Shown here: piece by piece, positions 22,009 to 32,871 of the stretch
Layout of the letters: every line of letters starts with the position of its first letter
How positions within the stretch are numbered: position 1 is the stretch's first letter
Assembly: GCA_963422465.1 (NCBI GenBank)
Contig: OY730169.1
Location: forward strand, 3,224,001 to 3,288,000
DNA length: 64,000 nt
Direction: 5' to 3'
Origin: Lichina pygmaea
Taxonomy: Eukaryota; Ascomycota; Lichinomycetes; Lichinales; Lichinaceae
Notes under the pieces: generated by a model
Database searches by the model: none
Seen by the model: only the letters and a program-made list of their open reading frames with translations
Told to the model about the DNA's origin: nothing
Program-made: the position numbers and the translations under genes

Positions 22009-25000
22009 CTAAAAGACATCCTTGAGGCGCTCTGCCTCCTCATCGATGAGCGCACACAGTTCCCTAGCGGCTTGATGTTCGACCTCTTGACCGTCCCGTC
22101 CTATGAGGATCGCGGAGTTCTCGTTCATCTTATTCTTCAGATGGCCGACGCGGCGGAAATGTGTGTCGGCGATGGTCAGCCAGCGTATACGAAACGGCCC
22201 CGACGGTTTCCAGAAGAGACTGGTGGCCCACGAAGGAGGTCTGGCCGTGCCGGGAGCGGACTCCATAAGGGCCTGAGACGGCGTTAGCGGCCGACGCCTC
22301 TTCATTTGCCGCGCTCACTCCCCTTGGAGCGGTCTTACATATCCTTGAAAGTGCATGCTCTTGTTCACCGAGAAGAACAGGATCACGCGACGACAGGTGT
22401 TGTACGCCTCGAGCAGAACGGCCGAGTTCTTGTCCTGGGTCACCCAGATGTTCTATCACCCTCGTCGTCAGCAACAGATACTCGGGTGCTCTAGCGGACC
22501 TCTCACTTCATCTTGGGCGATCTGGACATTCTCGTAATTGAAGCTCTTCATGATGAAGTACCTGATGCCTTTTTCCCGATCGTCAGCAGGGCAGCGCGCA
22601 GGTAGAGCGGTCTCCGAGGACTGACCACCTCGCATCAGGTCCGGACCCTGAGCCCCTGCCATCGTCTGCTTCAGGTACGCGTAGTTGTGGTTGTAAACTC
22701 GGTGGTCGTGCCTGTAGGAAGCACCAAACGTGCCCCGGGCTCTGCCACGGCCTCTTCCGGAGGGTGAGTGTGGATGATTGCCGATGCCGGGTCGAGGCTG
22801 AAAGCCCCCTCTGTTGTCGTCGAAGGACCTCCCTTCGGACAAGCCATCTTGAGCATACGCCCGCGGCGGACCTTGGCTCGTGCTTGGTCGGGCCGGCAGA
22901 CCCCCCTGAGGCTTTCTCGGAGGCGTGATATCGCGTGGATATCCCGCTTGGCCACGCGGCATCTCGTTCTGATGGCCTTTGGCCTTGTCCTCCTCAGGTC
23001 GGTAGGTCCTGAATGCCGTCGCTTCTCTGGCCGCTCGATGCTGCGGCGTCAGCGTTCTAGGCGGCTCACGCGCGACCGAGGCTGGCGGCTGAGCGTCGCG
23101 GCCACGTTGTTGCATCGGCTCCTTGTGAGGTCGCTGAGCTCCTTCCTGGACCCGAAGCTTTCCGAGCTCGGCCTTGAAGGGCCTTTCGCTACCTTTGTCT
23201 GCTTCACGGACCCGGCGGTCCTCACGGTCGTCTCCTTGATAAGTCCTAAGCGGGCGCTGAGAGGAGACATCTTCGTCTCCGCGCGCCGTAGCTCGGCCGT
23301 ATGAGCCGACCCGAACGAGTTTCTCCGATGGCCTGCGATCGATATCCTCGTCGTCGCTGTGGTGCCGACGCTTTAGAGTACCACTTCCGGCCTGGTAGGT
23401 AGGCGAGTCCGCATACTGCACACGTCCGCTCTCATCATCGCGGTACTTGGCTGAGTGTGTATATGCCGCTTTCGAACTTACCTTGGCCGCAGAGGCCGAG
23501 CCGGTGCGTTCCAAGCGGCCTGTCAGTTCGCGCTCCTCCCGAGCCGGGATGGGCGGGGGCGGCATCTCAATCACGGACGACGATCGCACGTTCCGCGGCA
23601 GTGTGGACACGCGTGGGGCTCCAGTCGTCGGATCCTCTCGCGGCTGCACAGAGGCGCCCCTGGTCTTGTACGCTCGTTCTTCTTGAGCGGCCTGAGATTC
23701 TCGTGCTAACAGGGCCTTCCTGAAATCTAGCTCGAGCATCTCCTTGTGTCTTCGGAGCGTGTCCCTGCGATATGTCCGATCGTGGTAGCCCGTGTACTCC
23801 AGCCACTCCTCCAAGTCAGCCCAGTATGCATCTGACAAGTGGATCACCGACGTCCGAGGTTGCTCCTCGACATATTTTCGCACAAAGGTTTCTTTTGGCT
23901 CTGGAGGCGCTCTGACCAACGACGATTCAAGGACGTTGCCATCGTCATCGATCTCGATAACGCGTCGTGCCGAGTATGATCGTCGCATCGCCATGCCTTT
24001 GTCTGCTTCCTTTGAGTTCCGCGGAAGATAAGTGTCCCGTAGCCTCAGCGAACCATCGGCGCTGGGTCTTCTAGAATCTCCATCATAGGCTGGCTGCGGT
24101 TCTTTGAGTCGACCGTAATTCTCTGAGCCATGATGGGATACGGCTGAATCGGACGCCTTTCGCATCGGACGGTTGGACCATTCTCTTTCATGCTCCCGTG
24201 GCTCCGACTTGGAAACACTCCTAAGACTTGTATAAGAGGTGCCGAAGGAATCCCGGCGCGCGTCAATTCTGCCTTCGATCCGAGCAGCCACCTCGCGCGG
24301 TTGCAAATGCGGGACGCGTTCGCGCCGTTCACCGCTACCAACCGCAGACGGCGTGCTGGTGGCCCCCTTCCTCCCATCAGGTTTCGTCACAGGACTTCTG
24401 AAAGGGACGTCCAGATCATCGACTATCTCTCCCTGCTCGGAGGGACCGGGAGAGAGATGATTTAGTCCGTTGAGTGATCGTGTCGGCTCTCTGCGCTCGC
24501 CATCCATTCTATTTTTCGGACTGTTTTCGCGGCCCTCCACTGCACGGCTCTCGTGATGATGGTGGTGGTGCTGACGCTGGTAGCTTGATGAATGGATAGA
24601 ATCAATGGCCTTTGACCTGTTCGGTCCATTCTCCACGGTCGTGCCGATGCCAGAGTTCGTCTCCTTGGCCGCGGCAGCAGCTTTGCCCTCCGCGAGTAGG
24701 TCGTCAATGTCCGTGCGCGAGTCTTTTCTCTGAGTCGGGCTTAGTATATTCGAGCCCCGACGGTCGTCGTCGATCTTGGAAGTCGGCTCCGAGTCACCCG
24801 TCCCGACAGTAGCTTTGCCCGGACCCGAAAGATCTCTCGTTGGTGTGCTGGAGTTGGCATCTCGGCGCTTGGGGAGCGTGGCCAGAACTTTGGCTCTCAG
24901 GTCTGGCAGTTCCTCGGCGGCAGCACCACCTGGTTTAACGGGCGGTCTATTCTCATGTGACTGTGCTGTTGGATTCAGTTCGAGCGCCTTTGCTGCAGAG

Positions 25001-25399
25001 AACCGGTTTATTCGAGCTTTCCCGTTCGGGTCTTCGCCCTGACGGCCTGCGGAGCGATCGTTCTACGAGAATGGTCAGCACATGAACAAGGGATCGAAGC
25101 AGAAAAAGCGTTTCAGGCCATACAGTTCCATCGAGACTAGGTCTGGCTGACTGTCGCTGTTGAGAAGCGGTGCCACTTTCCTGAGCGACGGACGTCTTGT
25201 GCCTGTCATCGGGCCCACGTACGACATCGAGACGTGCCCCTGGAGTAGATTGCTCAACTTTGTCGTCGTAAGAATGTTTGTCTTGATTGTCCTGCCGACT
25301 ATAGGGTCGGTCGGTGTAGCTCGACTGTGCTGCTCGGCCACTCTTGAAGCCCAAATCATCATAATGACAGACACGGTCGTCTGCCCGCTTTGCCGACAT
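22009..25399 (-). CDS. YTH-domain protein, YTHDC1-like m6A RNA reader (four exons)
   Basis: The minus-strand exons are 25124-25399, 22507-25062, 22339-22452 and 22009-22272, giving about 1069 residues. The introns are 61, 54 and 66 nt, all GT-AG and phase 0, with branch-like GCTGAC or CTAAC. Residues about 1-920 are disordered and rich in Arg, Ser, Pro and Glu, with a His run near 257 and a conserved-looking block near 505-545 (LEEWLEYTGYHDRTYRR). The C-terminal YTH domain (about 925-1045) starts IRYFIMKSFNYENVQIAQ, continues NIWVTQDKN, RRVILFFSVNKS and FQGY, and ends with FRIRW and IGRDGQEVE. Trp947 and Trp1013 match the positions of two aromatic-cage residues that hold N6-methyladenosine in YTHDC1. 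The nuclear role in mRNA processing or decay is inferred from the family. All key residues I can see are present. Confidence 0.88.
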
Positions 25400-26458
25400 G
25401 GTATTCTCTTTCCAATTCAGACGCAGTCCAGCGTGACAGCAGCAATGATTGTATTGAAAACCCTTCGTACTCAGAAACCGCGTCTCTGCAGATCCGAAAA
25501 CTCAATTGAGTGAGCGGGAACTCCAACGATCACCCAGTCGCGCCAGTTTCAACGGCTCCGACAAGGCCTGGGTCGATTGCGGGATCGGGTTTCTGGGCCT
25601 CAGTCTTTGATCTCGGCCAAAAAAATCTGTCGGGCGAGAAGTGTGAGATGAGTGAAGGGACTGTGAGATGGTTCGTTGTAGATTTTTGAATCTTTAGCCT
25701 TCCCCCAGCAAGGGAGCCGTCAATTGGTGGGAACAATCGGTCTGGTGTCTCCGGCAACGTGCTGCTTGTAAAGCCCGATAAAGCTGGCAGGTAGCGATAC
25801 TCTTGAAACACGTCCCTGTCCGACCAGCACACAGGCACGCCAAGAGGCGGAGACCGGTTGCCAGGGTAGTGCACACGGCTGACCTGCTTCGTAGAAGCTT
25901 CGTAAAAGATCGAGGCAATGAGCGATGTCGTGGAAAGGGCCGGCAGATCCTTTTTGTCGGCCAGTGCCAAAGCACGCCAAGTAGCTACCGTATTGTTGAG
26001 GCCCCAAGACCAAACAGCCAGCAAGATGTTGCGTAGTGAGGAACGAGTGACTCGCCGTCCAAGGATCGACTAGTTATAGTACTGTACAGGGATTGTTGCA
26101 CATCCCACAATGGCTCGGAACGGAGATTGTGGTGCGTGTTGTGGTGGAGGAAGACGTGACCAAGAAGAGAAAATTTTTTATGCTCCGTTGCGGGCTAGAT
26201 TTGGGTGTCAAGCCGCCGAGGCGGAAGGAAGGTCCGGGCGCACCTGGCGGCCGAGCGGGTGAGAGAAGACGGAGGCAGAGTATGAGTGTCGTCCACCACT
26301 CTTCAAGTGGTTGGAGTGGATGTCATTTCAGAGGGAGACCTGATGTCGTGGATGTGGAGATTTTGCGTTGCTGAAACACAGCAGTCTGGGGATACTCCTA
26401 GGCCTCGGTTTGTTCACAGTACGTAACGTAAGTAACGTACGTAACGTACAGTACGGTG
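25400..26458. other. Region upstream of the YTH gene, no confident gene
   Basis: It contains the promoter and 5' UTR of the divergently read YTH gene and then host DNA up to the copia LTR. A minus-strand frame of 164 codons (25530-26024) and a plus-strand frame of 93 codons (26093-26374) exist, but I recognise neither. The last 50 bp before the LTR are a small array of GTAACGTACGTAACGTA-like repeats (26419-26456). Confidence 0.4.
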
Positions 26459-26650
26459 TGTTGAAGTTGGGCGATCTGCAACGTCATACCACGTGACTTA
26501 CAGAAGGGCGCTAACCCTAGATTGGGAAGAAGGGTTTTCTCATTTTTCATTGTAGACGAATGTCTTAGTACATCCTATTGAATACAAGATCCTATTGTCT
26601 TCGAAGTGCCTCGTCATTCTGAAGTGTCACCGACACCGATTATCCCAACA
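26459..26650 (+). repeat. Copia 5' LTR
   Basis: A 192-bp LTR, starting TGTTGAAG and ending TCCCAACA. Where it aligns to the 362-bp LTR at 34862-35223 I count one difference. No matching 5-bp flanks are seen: CGGTG stands before this LTR, and CATCT follows the other when read in element sense. Confidence 0.88.
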
Positions 26651-26662
26651 GGTTATGAGCCC
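26651..26662 (+). other. Primer-binding site complementary to initiator tRNA-Met anticodon arm
   Basis: GGTTATGAGCCC directly follows the LTR. It is the exact complement of GGGCTCATAACC, the conserved anticodon stem-loop of eukaryotic initiator tRNA-Met. Drosophila copia uses this same internal 'half-tRNA' as primer, so the same priming is likely here. Confidence 0.85.
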
Positions 26663-29048
26663 GGGAATCCCGCTGACAAGGTTGAATCGACTGTGAAGAA
26701 GTCGAAGAAGAAGAGGAGAAGAAGAGCCTAGAGGAAAAGGCTGCAAAGAAGGGCCTAGAGGAAAAGGCCGTAAGGAAGGGCTAGCCACGACGTTAGCAGA
26801 AGGCAAGCCAATAGGATGGAAGACAAGAAGGAACAGGGCAGGAAGGTCCTGCTCCGGGGCCCAGAGAACTATGAAGACTGGGCACAAGTTATCAGGATGC
26901 GGCTATTGGCCGCAAGAGTCTGGCACACTGTCCTTGTAGAGCCAGAAGAGTCAGAGATGAAGCCTGCCCAAACGTCAGCAACAGGATCCAAAGGTCAACG
27001 GATCGAGGCCACAAAGGAGTGGCAGGATAGCAAGGCAGAAGAAGGAAAGGCAGCAGACATCATACTGTCGTCAATTAGTGAAGAGCAGCAAAAACACGTC
27101 AGACGGATCAAGCACCCCTACCACATCTGGAAGACCCTGAAAGGGATCCACGAACGGCCGAACAACGAGAAGCTGCACAACACGATGGTACAGCTGTTTT
27201 CGAAGGACCTCGGCCGAACAATCGAAGAGAGAGGGTCGAGGATCCGTGTGCTCAATGCTGAAATAGAGAGCTACGACTCGACACTGAAACTGCCGGAAAA
27301 GACATTAGTGATCCTGCTCCTAGAGTCGTTGACGCCAGAATACGACACCATGAAGAAGATCCTCATAACGACAGATCAGATCGACGAACTGGACAAGGTC
27401 CTGCAGAAGTTAGCAGGAGAAGAGGCACGGATTGTCAAGGGAGAAGTGGAGCAGGCACTGGCTGTCCGTAAAGAGGGCAAAGGACGGAGCAAGGGCTGAC
27501 GAGACGGAAAGGACATGAAGTGCTTCCGGTGTGACCGGACAGGGCACAGGAAGTCTGAATGTTTCGCGACACAGTCAGCAGACGGAACCCCATTGGAGGA
27601 CAAACCCCTGGTGAAACCCAGGAAGAGAGGGGAGAAGGCAAGAGCGGCAACGTACCGGGAGGATGAGGAAGGAGAGAAGACCTACCTCACTTGCCTTGTA
27701 CCGGAGCTGGTGATCGGGGAACCACGGACGAGTGATTGCATTGTTGACAGCGGTGCGACCCGACACATGAGCTGGGATCTCGGACTATTCGTTGAGTTGA
27801 AACCCATGGGAGGCCACCTGTCAGTAGCCAACGGAGACAGGCTTGCGATCAAAGGTGTAGGAACTGTACAGACCCGGTTCAACCAGCAGAGCGGTGTTGC
27901 GACAGTCACAGGAGTGCTGTACGTACCTGGATTGACTGCCAACTTGATGTCAGTTTCAGATCTGGACAAGAAGGGGTTCGAGACAACAACAAAGAATGGG
28001 GAGATGGCCATAATAAAGAATGGCAGAAGAAGGGTAACGGCCAGAAGAGAAAAGGGCACGTACCACTTGAAGGCAAATGGCGAGGTAGTCCTCGCGACGG
28101 GACAGGAGAGCCCGACCGGCGGGGCAGGACAGGAGAGTCCTGCAGACGCGAAGAAGAAGACCTGGCACCGGAGGCTAGGGCATGCAAGCAAGGCTGTCAT
28201 GAAGAGGGCAGCACTCACCGGCAAACTCGAAGGGTTCGAGTACGATGAGGAGGAAGTCGAGAACTGTGAGGACTGCATATTAGCCAAAATGCAGAAGACT
28301 CCGGAAGAAGGCTGAAGCAACAACGACAAGAAAGCTTGAACTGGTGCACACCAATGTGTGCGGACCTCTGCAAGATGAAGGGTACGACGGATCACGGTAC
28401 CTGCTGACGATGATTGATGACTGGACCCGGATGACGTGGGTGTATCCCATGAAGCTCAGGAGTGAGCTACCCGTCACTTTTGGCAGCTGGAAAGCCATGG
28501 TGGAACGGGAATCCGGCGAGAAGCTGTGCAGGATACGGTGTGACAACGCCAAAGAATACATCAGTCAGTACTTGAAGCGTCTGAAGCCAGAGGGAGTAAG
28601 AGAAGAACCCACCGTGCCGTACAACCCACAGCAAAACGGGGTTGCCGAGCGGTATAACCGAACGATTATCGGTTGGGTGAAAGCGATGTTGGCGGACGCG
28701 GAGCTGCCGATGCAGCTGTGGCCCGTAGCAGCCCAGACGTCAGCGTACCTGGACAACAAGCTGCCACACGGGGACAGGAAGGACTTGCCGGAAGGAGAAT
28801 GGACAGGACGGACTGTCAACGCAGGCCATCTGAGAGCCTTTGGGTGTGTCGCATACGTGCATATACTGAAGGAGAAGAGGAAGAAGTTAGATCAACTGGC
28901 CTGGAAAGGAGTAATGGTGGGGTACCGGGGTAATCACATTTACCTGGTATGGAACCCGGAGACAAAGAAGATTGCGGCTGCAGCGTCCGTACAATTCATG
29001 GAAGAGATCGTGGGACAACGAGCGCAGGTGTGACCTAAGGAGAAGGTC

Positions 29049-29139
29049 AGCATTGAGGGGGGGTGGCCACGGGTCACCTCAGGGCCCGAGCACAGCATTG
29101 AGGGGGGGGTGGCCACAGGTCACCTCAGTGCCCGAGCAA
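29049..29139. repeat. Two tandem units of about 45 bp in the copia element
   Basis: AGCATTGAGGGGGG followed by GTGGCCAC and GGTCACCTCA occurs twice in a row (starting at 29049 and 29094) with a few differences. Confidence 0.8.
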
Positions 29140-29691
29140 AGGAGAGAGAGACAGGTGCAAGGTGTACCTGATCAGTCGGACGAACCAGACAAAGAAGACA
29201 GTGACGAAGAGTCAGTAAGATACGACGCGGAAGGGACGGAAGACTCACCTTGGCAGCCCCGACAAGGAGTGGCTGAAGGACCAGCTGAAGCACCTGAGGA
29301 AGGAGCTCAGGAGTCGAACAAGTCCGAAGGAAGAGGTCGTGTGGAGCCTGAAAGAAGTCCACAAGAGAACAGGGCCACAGACAAGGCCACGAAGGAAGGG
29401 TCTGAAAGGGCACAGGAAACAGAGCCAGCGAGGCGGAGTACGCGGATCCGCAAGGCAACAGGGAAGGCAAAGGAAGGTGCCTTTGCAACAGAAGAGCGAG
29501 GTGCTGTGGCGCCCGTACCGACGATTCCGGGGTCGTACGAAGAAGTGGTGAACGACACGGTTTTCGGACACAAATGGAGGAAAGCTACTGAGAAGGAATT
29601 GAGTCAGTTAGCAAGCTTCAAGACGTGGAGACTTGAAGACCTACCTGCTGGAAAGAACCTGGTTAGTTCCAGGTGGGTATTTGACCTGAAG

Positions 29692-30807
29692 GCCTGCAAC
29701 GACTCGAACCTCCACGTGGTGCAGGCTGGGAACCTCGGGGCAGTCGATGGCGGGCGGCTTCCCAGGCTGCTCGTAGTCGCTGCACCAAGAGCTAATCAAG
29801 TCACCGGTCGAGCTGCTGGTGTTGCGGAGCGACGGGCCACCGGAGGTGTCGCGCAGGCACCCTGGATGCCCCCGTGAAACACCTACAGCAGAACAGAGGA
29901 CTGCGACCAAGCTTGGGAGAGGAAAACCACCCGACAGACGACTACCGTGTACGCTACGGCCCGAAGCCAGCCCCACAGCTGGTGGATGTGAAGTCTAGGT
30001 GTCTGATAGGGCACCTCTGGAGTAGTCGAGAGGAGTTCTCGTCACGTCACCCTCCTAGCAGAGTCTCCAGCTAACGCGTGAGGATCTGCTAGGGGGGGAG
30101 TGGCCTTGGCACCGCGGCGTTGTTAATCGAACAGGGACCACCTGTTAAAGAAGGAGAGTGGTCGTACGAGGAGACGTCACCGCTCCAGTGCCTAAGGGCC
30201 GTGTGATAGCCAAAGTGCTGGCTTGATGGTTTTGCCTAAGGCCTTGCCACGAAGTCTCTTCGTACAATCCACAATCTGGGGCCAGGGGACTGGGTTATCC
30301 AGTGGGCCAACAGGTGCAACCGGGGCTCCACAGGTGACAGTGGACCAAGGAGAACTCCTCCCTACTTGGTTAGTGGGCTGGAAAGGCGGCCCTGCAGGTG
30401 CTGGCACGGCCTGCAGGATCTGTAAGGCCTGCGAGGCATGGTCAGCCTTCGTACGAGAGATCTGCGAAGGTAACACAAAACAGTTAACAACTGCGAGGCG
30501 TGGCATATAATGGCAGTGACGGAGGTAGGGCCTGGGCCTACTACGAGACTGTCTATATGGCCCGAGAGGACGGATGCGCATACCGGTTCATACGGAGTGC
30601 AGGCTTAGGCTGCAAACGACAAGCTCAGGGAGCAAACTACAGTTGGAGCGTGGGCTCTGGGCTGGTGACCCAGCGCTCCGAAGCAGGATCCCAGGGGTGA
30701 GCACGTACGGCGGAGTGCAAGAGACCTCGGGACTGTGGGAAAGCGTGGTAGAGACCCTGTGGGGGGGTGCCAACTCTACACTATGTTCTGGCATAGTACG
30801 ACTGTGG
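29692..30807. other. Unidentified 1.1-kb segment between copia and LINE
   Basis: GC-rich sequence without a recognisable domain. A polypurine run (TAGGGGGGGAG, about 30090) resembles a retroelement polypurine tract, but no LTR pair is visible. It begins right after the 12-mer TTTGACCTGAAG and leads without a clear break into LINE sequence at about 30808. The best frames (29874-30074 plus, 30192-30581 minus) match nothing I know. Confidence 0.4.
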
Positions 30808-31226
30808 CCCCAAGGTTCCCCTTTATCTCCTATTCTGTTTCTATTTTATGTTTCTGAACTTCATGAAACTGTACACTCTCCTTCCACTGGTGTTTCTGCT
30901 CTGGGATTTGCAGATGATACAAATCTGCTTGCATTTGGACACTCTAAAAAGCAACCTTCTGAAGTTGAAGAACACACCTCAAATGTCTATCATGGGCTGC
31001 AAGACATGGAATGGTCTTCTCTCCTGAGAAATATGAAATACTTCATTTTTCCAGAAGAAGATCAGACAATTTTCAGCTTAAGCTCAGACTGGGGAATGTG
31101 ATTCTAAGACCAAAAGAAGAAGTGCGAGTATTAGGAGTGTACCTGGATGCAAAACTCCACTGGCATAAGCACCAGAGAATTATTCTTCAAAAAGCTCAGA
31201 AAGCACTTTCCTCTCTTTCTAGAACT

Positions 31227-31243
31227 TCATATTCTACTTGGGG
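31227..31243. repeat. 17-bp target duplication of the SINE (left copy)
   Basis: TCATATTCTACTTGGGG occurs here and again, exactly, at 31687-31703, on either side of the SINE. Confidence 0.97.
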
Positions 31244-31686
31244 CGGCATGGTGTAGCGGGAAGCTGGTGAGAGTTTCCCACTACGTGGCACCCATGACCC
31301 GGAACTAGTGGTGTCAGGCCTGGAGAACCTGACTAAACTAGTCGTCAGTTCGAATCTGACCCACCCCACATTCTGCCACAAAAACCCCGAGATTCATAGA
31401 ACTTGTCTAAGATGTACTCCTCGCAAGATGTATGAAAACCCTCAAGAAATAGCTCACCCAATATCCGTCAAGATCCACAAAACCCTCATTACTGTGGTTT
31501 TCCTATTTCCCCTACGAGGTTTGGGGTTTTCCCACAGTACGTGCACTACAAACCACGGGGTGTACGGTAAATGCGTGAGGTCCCCGAGTCAAGTCTACCA
31601 GAGACAAAAATTCTTCAAGAAGTTCTGCATGGCTTAACAGCCGAATCAGTGTAAGAATCAAATCAAATCAAATCAAAAAAAAAAAA
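31244..31686 (+). mobile_element. tRNA-derived SINE inserted in a LINE
   Basis: A 443-bp element bounded by a perfect 17-bp duplication. Its head has RNA polymerase III control signals: an A-box-like TGTAGCGGGAAGC (31252-31264) and a good B box GTTCGAATCTGAC (31348-31360). The longer than usual distance between them resembles tRNAs with a long variable arm. The body shows no similarity to other sequence here. The last about 40 bp (GCATGGCT...CAGTGTAAGAATCAAAT, 31627-31663) match the 3' end of the LINEs in this window, followed by an (ATCAA)n and poly-A tail. This suggests that the SINE borrows the LINE's reverse transcriptase by sharing its 3' end. Confidence 0.92.
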
Positions 31687-32779
31687 TCATATTCTACTTG
31701 GGGTTTCCCAGTCCTCACATCACGTCTTGTGTACACTGCAATACTCAGATCTTTACTGAGTTATACTGTGGGGATCTGGTTCAATCCTCTAAGAAAATCT
31801 TCTAATATCTCTTCTCTTAGCACATTCCAGAACAAATGCCTAAGACTTATTGGAGGTGCCTTCAAAGCCACTCCATCTTTCTTATTAGAGAGTGAGCTTT
31901 TTCTTTTACCTCTAGATCTCTATTTCAAATTTCGCACAGCCTGTTTTCTCTCTTCTATTCAAACCTCCTCACTGAAAACACTTCTGGACAATATCTTTTC
32001 CAATATCTCCCACTGCCTCTTCTGTGAAGAAACCTTTAAAGGAATCCTCAACTATCTCCCCCTATTGGAAGTTCACTTGGTTAAACCAATTAACTACTAA
32101 CCAGGCTAGTTCAAAGAAAGAACTACAGAAACTCTTTGTTAAAGAGTGGGAAAACCAATGGGAGGAGAAGAAAAGAAGAAGCTACTCTGGGTGGCAGGTG
32201 TTTTGTCAAAAGCCTCACCACAACAACCTGAAGCTCTACAAAAAGCTACAGAAAGCTGAGGCAAGTCTACTACTACAAACCAGAACTGGGAGAATTGGCC
32301 TGGCAAGTTTTCTATTCAGAGCTGGAGTTCCAGATTTTCCTACCCCTTTGTGTCTGTGGTCAAGCAGAAGAGACTGAAACATATCACCTCTTCATGCTCT
32401 CTTTATTCAAGTCAAAGACAGCAAGCTCCTTTTAATTCTCAAGATTTCACTTCTATTATTTCAAACCCAGAGCTTCTACAGAAGTTTCTATACTGGTTCA
32501 TGTCTTTGAAAAGACTGAACCAGTTTAATCTGGCTTTCAAACTCCACTATTCACACTCTAATATCTAGAAGTCTTCTTTCTACCAGTCACTACAAGATTT
32601 CCTTTTGCTACATCCTCTAGTCACCCCCAGTCTTCAGTTTTTATTCCTCTAAAGGTTTTCTGAAGAAAATCACTCTTAGCTAGAAGATCTGCATGGCTGA
32701 AAAGCTACTATCAGTGTAAGAATCAAATAAAAAATAAAATAAAAAATACTGCACAGTGCTGTGGAAAGAAGCGACAGAC

Positions 32780-32782
<3 letters not shown>

Positions 32783-32864
<82 letters not shown>
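32783..32864. repeat. (AG)n microsatellite, about 82 bp
   Basis: A nearly perfect dinucleotide array placed a few bases beyond the stop codon of the carotenoid oxygenase gene (32872), so it probably lies in its 3' UTR as (CT)n. Confidence 0.97.
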
Positions 32865-32866
<2 letters not shown>

Positions 32867-32871
32867 AGAGA

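Larger units (their letters stand above)
26459..29691 (+). mobile_element. Ty1/copia element, 5' portion (LTR, gag, protease, integrase)
   Basis: The plus-strand part of a copia-type element. It runs from the 5' LTR (26459-26650) through a primer-binding site, gag (about 26816-27500), a zinc knuckle (CFRCDRTGHRKSEC), the protease motif VDSGATRHM (about 27740), the pre-integrase HRRLGH motif (about 28165), integrase (about 28340-29030, with NPQQNGVAERYNRT) and the beginning of reverse transcriptase (about 29600-29690). The order protease-integrase-RT is diagnostic for copia. The portion is broken in about three places. A near-duplicate of about 45 bp occurs at 29049-29139. The element's 3' portion lies at 34862-36738 on the other strand. 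The LTRs are almost identical where they align, so the insertion is young. Confidence 0.9.
30808..32746 (+). mobile_element. 5'-truncated LINE carrying a SINE
   Basis: A plus-strand copy of the main LINE family, lacking the endonuclease and the first half of RT. It begins just before the RT catalytic motif (FADDTNLLAF, about 30905) and ends with GTAAGAATCAAATAAAA and an A-rich tail (about 32716-32746). ORF2 is interrupted by the SINE at 31244-31686 and by several frame changes of its own, for example near 30950 and 32020. It is more diverged than the LINEs at 13161 and 42016. Confidence 0.9.

Noticed and set aside
31308-31637. Open frame of 109 codons within the SINE
   Set aside because: It spans the pol III B box and the shared LINE tail; a chance frame in a non-coding element.
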